Part shown: positions 56,571 to 64,000 of the stretch, in pieces
Numbering within the stretch: the first letter of the stretch is position 1
Layout of the letters: every line of letters begins with the position of its first letter
Source: Crambe crambe
Taxonomy: Eukaryota; Porifera; Demospongiae; Poecilosclerida; Crambeidae
Length of the DNA stretch: 64,000 nucleotides
Assembly (NCBI GenBank): GCA_963924555.1
Contig: OZ004591.1
Location: forward strand, 6,076,001-6,140,000
Direction: 5' to 3'
Position numbers and translations under genes: made by a program
Notes under the pieces: generated by a model
Databases searched by the model: none
What the model saw: only the letters and a program-made list of their open reading frames with translations
Told to the model about the DNA's origin: nothing

Positions 56571-57225
56571 TATACTATCTATGACGTAGCCCACTATTAC
56601 AGATTAGCTATGAATTTCATTAAGGGTGCAGGCACATAGTAACCAAGGCATGCGCTAGTACTAGCACTAATTAACCACAAACACTACCGCGCTAAAATAA
56701 CAGATAGTAAACACAATAGCAGCTGCTGCTTTGGCACATAAAATCCATGCTAGCATGAATAATGAACAAGTCATTGCAACTCAGGAACTATGCATGGGAA
56801 TGGGCCAATATTTTGCATATGGCAACTACTTGATAAGGTCTAAAAAGTTATATTTTGCTTTAGTTTATAGCTAGTACAGAATGTGCAGGACACAAGATCC
56901 TATATGGATAAATTGAAAAGTAGAATGTGAATTGATAAAAACTAAATGTAATTTTTGTGGCAATAAGTATAAGAAGCTGTATATCAAAAATCAGCCATTG
57001 ATTCCAAGTGGTCATTGAGATGTAACGCAGTTTACCTTGAGAATGAAATCAGTCATAACATCAGTCATTTTGATTGGTCCTCCTTCATTTTTTTGTGTAT
57101 GTAGTACTATTCTGATACTTAATAATGTGGTGCAAGTTAGAAATTTCTATCATGAATAGTTTTTAAGTTAATTTTTCCTAGCAACCATGCGTGGGCGGAG
57201 TGTGCCTACAACTGAAATACGATAA

Positions 57226-57307
57226 ACGCAGTGGCTATTGTTCCGGCAACCGGACGGTGCAATCCTATGCTATAGATCCGGCAATCCAAATGCGCATGCG
57301 CAAACAC
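57226..57307 (+). repeat. Left TIR of MULE
   Basis: Includes CCGGCAACCGGACGGTGCAA and ATGCGCATGCGCAAACAC; complement at 62439-62520. Confidence 0.9.
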
Positions 57308-58195
57308 GGCTCGAAGGATGCTCCTTCGAAGTCTGGAGGAATTGTTGCGAGAGTAAAGGATGGCTCTTTTTCGCCCAGGGGGATCAAGGATGAGCTGCTA
57401 CTTTCCGACCAGACTACCCTTCTTGACGACTGCAACACCCATGTTAGCTCCAAGATTGCTACCTCTACCAACTGCAGTGGCGTATCTAGCGAGGTGCTCA
57501 GGGTGCTCGAGCACCCCCCTCAGCTGCTAGCTAGCTTTTTCAGTAGGCTCGCTTCTATAGTTATCTATCCAATTATTTAAAGCTGATCATCTAGCAAGAG
57601 TTTAATATTACACTTACAGAAAGAGCAGCATTGGGTCAGAGTTCAATAATCACATCGGCGAGGCGCATGCGCCCGGCACGTTTTTACCCTAAATAATGCA
57701 CATCTCGATCTAAAATTTCTGTGCTTTATTCAGTCTGCACCAGTGTCTTCTCACTTCTGATCCTGTACGCTGGTAAAGTAGGGTAGCTAATAGGCCATCA
57801 TCTGGGTATAATAAAGAGGGTGTGGTTAATCAAAAGTGGGCGTGGTTCGCAAAAAATTCGCGCGCATTATCTAGCTAGCAAGCACCCTCCTAGCTCAAAC
57901 TCTAGATACGCCACTGAACTGGCTCAAGATCTGGGACACAGCCATTGACTTTGGCCAAAGAGGTACCAAGGCAATACAGTCACTATTCCAAAAAATGACC
58001 AGACCTGTGTTTGGTAACATCCCATGCAGCCTATGCGATCAGTTAATTCCAGAGTCTACCCCTTATTTTGATCACTACGTGAATGAACACATCGAAGGAC
58101 AAGAGATGACCAAGGAAGATATTGAAAAGACCCTTACATCACCTTCCCTGGACCTTGCACCTATCATCACACTGTTTTCCACTATGCCCACCTGA
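57290..58195 (+). pseudogene. MULE-internal plus-strand ORF with C2H2-like finger, split by a MITE
   Basis: Part 1 runs from an ATG in the TIR (57290 or 57296) to 57474, part 2 from 57922 to the TGA before 58196. The MITE at 57475-57916 and one copy of its 5-bp duplication separate them; without the insert the frame is continuous and has no stop. Part 2 has WLKIWDTAIDFGQRGTKAI and a finger CSLCDQLIPESTPYFDHYVNEH (CxxC-x12-H-x4-H, given in pieces CSLC...HYVNEH). The function is not recognised. It could be an accessory MULE protein or captured host sequence. Confidence 0.6.
57475..57916. mobile_element. hAT-like MITE inserted in the MULE ORF, 5-bp TSD
   Basis: Ends CAGTGGCGTATCTAG (57475-57489) and CTAGATACGCCACTG (57902-57916) are exact complements; subterminal AGGGTGCT/AGCACCCT also pair. 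The flanks are AACTG (57470-57474, 57917-57921). 442 bp. CAGTGGCGTA-type ends resemble hAT elements, although 5 bp is shorter than the usual 8. Confidence 0.88.
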
Positions 58196-58527
58196 CGGGG
58201 GGCAGTTTTCTCATTTTTATTTGACTCCTACCCCTGGCCTGTGGCTTATTCAAACATGAATTATTATTAGAGGTGTAGAAGACAAAGGTGTTTTACATGT
58301 ATCTATGTGCTATGCAGTCGGGAATTGGTAAGACCAGATTCAACTTTTGACTACTCGACCCTACAGTACAGTCCTATTTCTAACCATACAAATTCACTCA
58401 GTATAATTATTTTAATGCCCCTTGTATCGGTGCGTGTATGCTGTCATTTCAGATGCTTGGGCATAGCAGCTTTCAGCACTGATCATTATGATTAAGTTTT
58501 CACCTCTCTAACAAAGTGATCATAATT

Positions 58528-58791
58528 TTAAAATACTGTATCATCATCATGACAATCAGCATAACAATTACGACAAAACCACACTTTAGACTTGGGGGGT
58601 TGTTTGAGATTCAAACACTGAAAATGAAACCAACATAAACAGCCATCACAAACAATAGAAGATTGTGTTTCATCTTTGATTGGGCATGTGCACCTTCCAC
58701 AGTAGTACACAGGATTACCCCTGAGAGCCTCTACAACATCTTCAACAGCCAACCAGGCATCTTGACTGTAATACTTTCTGGTGCTATCCAA
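58528..58791 (-). CDS. PHD-finger exon of the MULE gene
   Basis: YYCGRCTCPI, IVCDGCLCWFHFQC and WFCRNC give the C4-H-C3 pattern. In frame to a TGA at the 58528 edge. Upstream DAWLAVEDVVEALRGNPVYY is typical of the linker before this finger in related transposases. Confidence 0.82.
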   Translation of the reverse strand: MDSTRKYYSQDAWLAVEDVVEALRGNPVYYCGRCTCPIKDETQSSIVCDGCLCWFHFQCLNLKQPPKSKVWFCRNCYADCHDDDTVF

Positions 58792-61700
58792 GCATACGTT
58801 TTCATCTAAACATGATGCTTTCTGGCCTAACTTCTACTTCATCCTCCTCAATAATCTTTCCATCAATGGCACCTGCAGCTACACTTGAATTGACAAACCA
58901 GGAAAGTATCACTGTAAAACAAAGATAGTGTGCATGATAATTTTTGTAAACTGAGAAAAAAATTACTCACTCTATACCTATACAGACCACTTGGCAGATC
59001 ACACGACTTACACATGTTGTGTGGTTGCTGCCATTGCATATAGGGCAAGAAAAGTACTAGCCATACTGATGGTGAGAAGGATACTAATTCTGCTTACTAA
59101 CAATTTTCTCTTTCTTTAGGTGATTTTTAAAAAAAATGGCACTGGTTTTCCACTAGTCCTCATCTTTTTACGAGGTAGACCAATTACAGTTTTATCAGCT
59201 CCTTTTGGCCTTCCCCTCTTCTTCATTTTGGGAGGCATTATGATTCTGCCTAATATTGAAGAGCATCAAAGAGTTTACATAAGCCCATACCAGGAATCTG
59301 ATTATGTGAAGCCTGGTTCTTGCTAGTAGACTGACCCCCAGCAGAGTCACTGGTAGGATCTGGAACAGAAGGACACCCATCTAGAAGCTGGTCATTAGAA
59401 GATACTGCACATTATTAATAGATAGTACTTGACATGCTTGTGCTTGCAGTAGTGCAGTTTACATAGTTATTAGTCATAAGTACACAACCTCAACACCACA
59501 ATTTACATGAAAGTTGGTTCTTAGAAAATTGGTTTCTGGTAGAATGACCTCCAGCAGAATCACTAGTGGGAGATAGACTTGGAACTGGAAGGTGATCAGT
59601 ATCAGAAGATGCTGCACCAATTTAATTAACAAGTCAGATAATAGCTGTTTAAGGGAGTTGCTACCCATTGCTCATTAGATAATTTTCAGATAACTTCTGT
59701 AAGCTTTACCTTGACCCTAGTTTTGGTGCCAAAATAAATAGCTTTAAACCCCTCACAAAATTTTATTTCATATATCTTACTTTATAAGTTCAGGCTCTCT
59801 GGAAGGGGGAGGGGGAAGGCCCGGTTGCCACTGTCTACATGTACTGAATTTTCAATCAAACATTTTTTGAGCTACACGTACTTTGACCAATGACACAGGA
59901 AGTTTAGTAGCACATGCATAGACAGTGACAACCAGGCTCTCCCTTTCCCTCTGAGTGTCACATTACGAGATTGAGTCAGTATTCAGTAACAGTATATACA
60001 CAATAACAGAATATTGGGTTTTATAAGGAAGGCAATAAGGGGGCCTAGAACTTTCTTTAGCACCAAAATCAGAAGTTATAACTATATAGTTGCCTGAAAA
60101 TCTCATAAATATTAATGACCAATGTGTATCAGAAACAACAGTATGTATTAAAGATACCATTGAACACTTGGCAATGCATTATCACCTGATATGGTAATGG
60201 AACTAAGAACAACCCTTCCACCACTGGCCCACTCATCCCTTAGTCGCTTCAGAAGTCCAAATCTCTCATTAAATTGGTCCATGCCACCCTCTGAAGCTAG
60301 GGAAGCAAGATTTTGGGTAACTTTAGTAGCCTTATGAAATTTCTGATGTTGAGACAACACACTTCTAGCACGATCAGAACCAATGCTGACAACCTGAAAT
60401 TAGGTTAGGAATTATACTATGGGACTGCACTGTAACAACAAACCTGAAAGGAATCTGGATGCGAATCATGTATTTTCTGATCGTAGGTAGATTTCATATG
60501 ATCCAAAGTCCACCTATCAGCAATAATGTTGTCAACAAACAAAGGGAGGCCTTTTCTTTCCCTGACAGCAAACACGTGTCGGCAAGGTAAATGCAGTGTT
60601 CCAAAAGGAGCATTGACAACTCTCAGTTTTAACTTTTAGTAAGCCTTGGGACGAGGTAACAAAACACTCTTCACTAAAGTCCTGAATAACATTTATCTTC
60701 TTTCTGAGGACTAATTGTTGTGATACGAATCCCAAAGCATAAGGCGTAAGAATTGATGAATAGTCGATCACAATTGGATCCTGCAAGTCTACTCTCTTTT
60801 TTATCATAGCCATGAGAGTATTGTGATCACGCTCATTACGAAGAGAAGAAAGCACAGCACAAAATTGCTCAAAAAATTTAAGAAGACTATTATACCTAAT
60901 AGGATGATAAATACATGTAATTATTATAGTTTATTAAATATTATACATCATGTACCTGTTACAAACACTTTTGATTTTTCCATTAATATTCTCCAGCCTA
61001 TTATTTGTAGTTTCACAAAGTGAAAAGTTTACACCTTTAAAACACTCAACCCATTCAAGACGAATTGGATGCCAGTTGATATTATAATAGGAAATAACAG
61101 TTGAAAGACCTGATTGTAAAAGTTCTTGATAATTTTCATCATACTCATTCTCAGATTTTGAATAAACCAATTTAGTGAATAGTTCCAAAGCATGATCCCT
61201 TTCACCGGGTTTGATTCCAAGTTTATCACATGTCACCTCTCGGCGAAAAGATCAAAGAGTATGAAACAAGCACAAGTGTAAAACAGCATCTGGAAATTCT
61301 TTTCGGAATACACTTCTTTCATTAAAATCTTTATCACTCATAATCACCCTTGTCTCCTTCCATTTAGGATTATGTAGTTTAAATGCCTGCACCATTTTCG
61401 ATAGCGCTGCCTCTGTCTCAAGCTGTGTAAGGAAAACTAAAATGATCTCTCCTTGTCCATTTCCATCAATTGACATCAGAAGATAAACTGGCATCCGTAG
61501 GTCATTAAGTTTATATGTAGCATCTACAAGTAGCAGTTCTGGGTAAGCTGAAAAGACTGTTTTCATAATACCATCCTGAAACATGATACCCATGAGGGTG
61601 TTGTCTGAATCGGTAAAAACTTCCACTGTTGAACCTATTATATCGCAATAGAAAATTTAAAAACTTTCTCTAATAAATCACCTTCAATTCTTTGTAATGT

Positions 61701-62397
61701 AGAAATAACATTCTCCAAACTGTTGTCATCGGATTTGTTCAACCCAGTTTGAATATTGCTTAAATCTTTTAGAGTAATAATTTTCCCAGTACATTTGCTA
61801 AGATGTTGTTACAACAACTTCTTATTCACTTTCATTTTCATAAATACTTCAGCCTTACTTATATCTTCTGCATTCAACTTTCGCTGACGGGGAAGATGTT
61901 GATAAATAGCCTTTATGAACACATTACAGTCAGAGCGTAGTTTTACAGAACTACAAAAACTTACAGTGGTAGCTAATATTATGATTGTGTTCCTCATTCA
62001 ATCCAGACACTACTAAATGCTGACCATCCTCACTCAATGAAAACTTGATAGCAGCTTTGCAGTCTTGTTTTAATGAGCTATACAAAAGAGCCTTCCTTTC
62101 AAAGCAAAATGGCTATACCACATCCAAATATTCATACCTCTGAACGGGTCTTTTACCAGTTCTTTTGTCAATGTATTTTTTTCCACCAAACACACAAGAA
62201 AAGGTAACAGAATAGTAGACGAGATCTTTTTTAGCTTTCTCTACCCTGAGGGGAACTCTTTTACCGGCAGCTTCGAGAGTCCTGGAGTCACTACGATATA
62301 GCTGAACACTACGGTCCTTCTCATATGTAGCAATTTTCTTTTTTAATGCGTCGAATCTCGCAAACTTCTCACTAACAGAAAAACTACAAACTTCCAT
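58528..62397 (-). pseudogene. MULE transposase: FAR1-like N-terminus, MULE DDE, SWIM, AT-hook, PHD finger
   Basis: Start 62397 (MEVCSFSVSEKFARFDALKK). Exon 1 ends at 62138; a 60-bp intron (62137-62078) leads to SSLKQDCKAAIKFSLSEDGQ and HNHN, the FAR1/ZSWIM-type DNA-binding domain. Then LPRQRKLNAEDI, KDLSNIQTG and a 47-bp intron (61681-61635). The MULE core has LLVDATYKLNDLRMP (Asp), VIMSDKDFNERS (Asp), HLCLFH and YQELLQS. The SWIM finger SCQC...LPCRH lies near 60570-60640 but needs a frameshift. An AT-hook KKRGRPKG lies at 59198-59224, and the last exon (58791-58528) is a PHD finger (YYCGRC, VCDGC, WFHFQC, WFCRNC). Nonsense codons lie at 61809-61811 (TAA) and 61252-61254 (TGA). The PHD part may read chromatin marks; that is an inference from the domain. 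Confidence 0.8.
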
Positions 62398-62438
62398 AAC
62401 GAAGTTTCCCTCTAGCTCTCAAGGTTCAAGGTTCTCAC

Positions 62439-62520
62439 GTGTTTGCGCATGCGCATCTGGATTGCCGGATCTATAGCATAGGATTGCACCGTCCGGTTGC
62501 CGAAACAATAGCCACTGCGT
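62439..62520 (-). repeat. Right TIR of MULE
   Basis: Complement of 57226-57307; the transposase ATG (62397) lies 42 bp inside. Confidence 0.9.
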
Positions 62521-62582
62521 ACAATAAACTATTATGGGAACTTGTAATGCAAGTAATTACTCGTGCTATTAATCCCAAATAG

Positions 62583-62651
62583 CACTAGCGAGTCAGCCGA
62601 GAGATTTCTACTATTAGTATATGTAGAAATCTCTCGGCTGACTCGCTAGTG
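62583..62651. repeat. Perfect hairpin, 29-bp arms, 11-nt loop
   Basis: CACTAGCGAGTCAGCCGAGA... (62583-62611) and its exact complement (62623-62651) around TATTAGTATAT. About 60 bp outside the MULE's right end. Confidence 0.93.
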
Positions 62652-62703
62652 TGGGGGTTGCTAATGCTCGCCCCAATTAGCTGAATTCTTTTTTACAGCA
62701 GTC

Positions 62704-62833
62704 ATGCGGAAATACAGGATAAGGAAAGAAAAGATATTTGTGTACTACAACTTTCAGGAAAAGTACCATGAGTATAAAAACGGTCAAAAATTAGTCAGTT
62801 GCCAAGCTACTACTAAAGAGGAAAGACTTAACT
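62704..62833 (+). CDS. Possible short coding exon
   Basis: After TTTTTTACAG at about 62699, ATG 62704 opens a 43-residue frame (MRKYRIRKEKIFVYYNFQEK...) that ends in a GTAAGT donor at 62834. No domain; weak support. Confidence 0.3.
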
Positions 62834-63182
62834 GTAAGTGAATTGACTGTGTAGCTATGCTATCATAGTGTCATGCAGTATTCCTTATGCCAAGTGAAGG
62901 AAAATGGACTTCTAAGCTATAAATGCATGAAAACCTTTTTTTTTGGCTCAGTCAAACATTGAACTCACCTGTTTACAGGTATACTCAGTCTTTAACATAC
63001 TGAAACTTCCTTCTATGTGTTGTGCACAGGTGCAGAGTGATATTTCATATTATCATCAAAACAGTTTCTTATAAACAAACTCTTCCGTTTCTAAGGTATA
63101 GTGTAAACTAGAAATTAAATATAGCTACAAGTCTTTCAATTGGCCCACATTTTTAAAAATCTATAGCTAATAGTCACTGATG

Positions 63183-63392
63183 AAAATGAGTGATAATTCC
63201 CCTACTGAGAATAATGCAAATTCCACATCTTCTGCCTCTTCATTAAGAATAAAAGAGAAAAAGGAAGATCAATTGGAAAAGAAATATCGGAGATGGCTTC
63301 AATTTGATATCATTTTGGTAGTCGTTCTGATGATTATTACATGGGGACTTCTTACCTTGCCTATCATTTTCTATTATCATCCTATACCAGTG
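63183..63392 (+). CDS. Possible first exon of a small membrane protein
   Basis: ATG 63186 (or 63180) starts a polar, Ser/Asn-rich N-terminus, a charged stretch RIKEKKEDQLEKKYRRW and a hydrophobic segment DIILVVVLMIITWGLLTLPI long enough for one membrane helix. A good donor (CAGTG/GTAAGT) follows at 63393. Remaining exons would lie beyond or near the window edge. Positive charges before the helix suggest a cytosolic N-terminus. Confidence 0.4.
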
Positions 63393-63422
63393 GTAAGTAC
63401 TAGTACTACAACTGCAGAATAA

Positions 63423-64000
63423 TGCTCCAAGTAGGTAATCATATAAGTTATTGTCAGTTGCAGCCATAGTTAGCTTAATCCTAACTCCATTTTGAAATAA
63501 TTAGGTGACTTTGGTCTATCTGGTGCACATGAACTTTCTCCTTACTATTTTTCCAAGCCAACTTAGTCTAGTGCAACGTAAAGTCTATTGTCAAGAATGA
63601 AGCAGCAAATGGAACCTGGTATAATTATGCATGCTAGTGTCATCCTAAACCAGTACTGCTGAAGAGATCGAAGTTTACTACAGCTAGCATGATGCTAAAT
63701 GACCTATCTCTCTAAACGTTAGCCTGCTGACCAGCTTTGGCAGAGATTTTTAACAGTAAGTAGATTTTTTAACTAGCTCCGAATTTTGCTCCATAATTCA
63801 CGAAAGTAGCTAAGTGCTAGAATGATTATTTTTTGTGGTCGCAAATAGCTGCAGGTTATGGCCATCCAACTTATGCTCTGTGACTCAGTCTGAACTTTTA
63901 GCTGTGCTAGAAGAAAGTCAACAACTCCTTAGTAACAAGATAGCTAGCTACAATAGCACTAGAAAAATTTTAATGTGACTATACCAAAATTAGTTACTAA
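63423..64000. other. Window edge, no feature recognised
   Basis: AT-rich sequence with TAGCTAGC words; no exon with convincing borders was found. Confidence 0.4.

Larger units (their letters stand above)
57226..62520. mobile_element. MULE (Mutator-like) transposon, 5.3 kb
   Basis: Terminal inverted repeats of about 82 bp (57226-57307, beginning ACGCAGTGGCTATTG; 62439-62520) with a few mismatches. Two genes: a minus-strand MULE transposase (62397 to 58528) and a plus-strand ORF of unknown type beginning at the inner edge of the left TIR. A perfect target duplication is not seen; ACGATAA/ACAATAA at the edges matches 6 of 7. A hAT-like MITE (57475-57916) is inserted in it. Confidence 0.85.

Noticed and set aside
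1-64000. Search for tRNA and rRNA genes
   Set aside because: No convincing tRNA A/B-box pair with cloverleaf or rRNA-like stretch was recognised by eye; a covariance-model scan would be needed to exclude them.

Overview
The window looks like nuclear DNA of a demosponge (an Amphimedon-like animal). This is an inference from very short introns (47-60 bp where junctions could be placed), a very high density of DNA transposons and MITEs, AT-rich sequence full of TAGCTAGC runs, and metazoan gene types (EF-hand protein, Ig/FN3 receptor, THAP, SWIM and PHD proteins). Host genes are few: two nearly identical EF-hand genes (191-820 and 39033-39662), a multi-exon Ig/FN3 transmembrane receptor with a tyrosine-rich tail (4764-7855), an unrecognised gene with a Lys/Ser/Pro repeat tail (31600-32696), and a possible small membrane-protein exon at the right edge (63183-63392).

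The rest is mostly mobile DNA in nested layers. From left to right: the EF-hand segmental duplication, copy A (1-3584); the receptor; a MITE-rich desert (7.9-14.5 kb) with a hAT-like MITE that has an 8-bp target duplication; an ISL2EU-like transposon (14588-18219) with a SAP-SWIM-YqaJ nuclease gene and a convergent THAP-DDE transposase; repeat desert; an Academ-like transposon (23182-29767, TSD TAGT) with one long minus-strand gene encoding a Cys8 finger, a transposase core, an XPG/PIN-like nuclease and a CXC motif; the repeat-tailed gene; EF-hand duplication copy B (38847-42431), which runs into a palindrome with arms of about 1.3 kb (41826-44571); nested inverted and tandem repeats (44.6-48.8 kb); a Helitron-like remnant (48.9-49.7 kb); a nested zone (49.7-56.6 kb) with palindromic element ends, near-perfect fold-back hairpins and a 9-bp-TSD element inside a related one; and a MULE (57226-62520) whose plus-strand ORF is split by a hAT-like MITE.

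All the large transposons carry frameshifts or nonsense codons but keep long, recognisable domains, so they look recently dead. The least explained system is at 49.7-56.6 kb: three almost perfect hairpins (arms of 113, 217 and 134 bp) whose arms differ from one another but share the same GTAGGGAT tag and similar ends, next to elements that end in a 22-bp palindrome (TCAGAGAGTGC...). They may be fold-back elements or hairpin-RNA loci. Identity statements here come from reading by eye, not from a database search.
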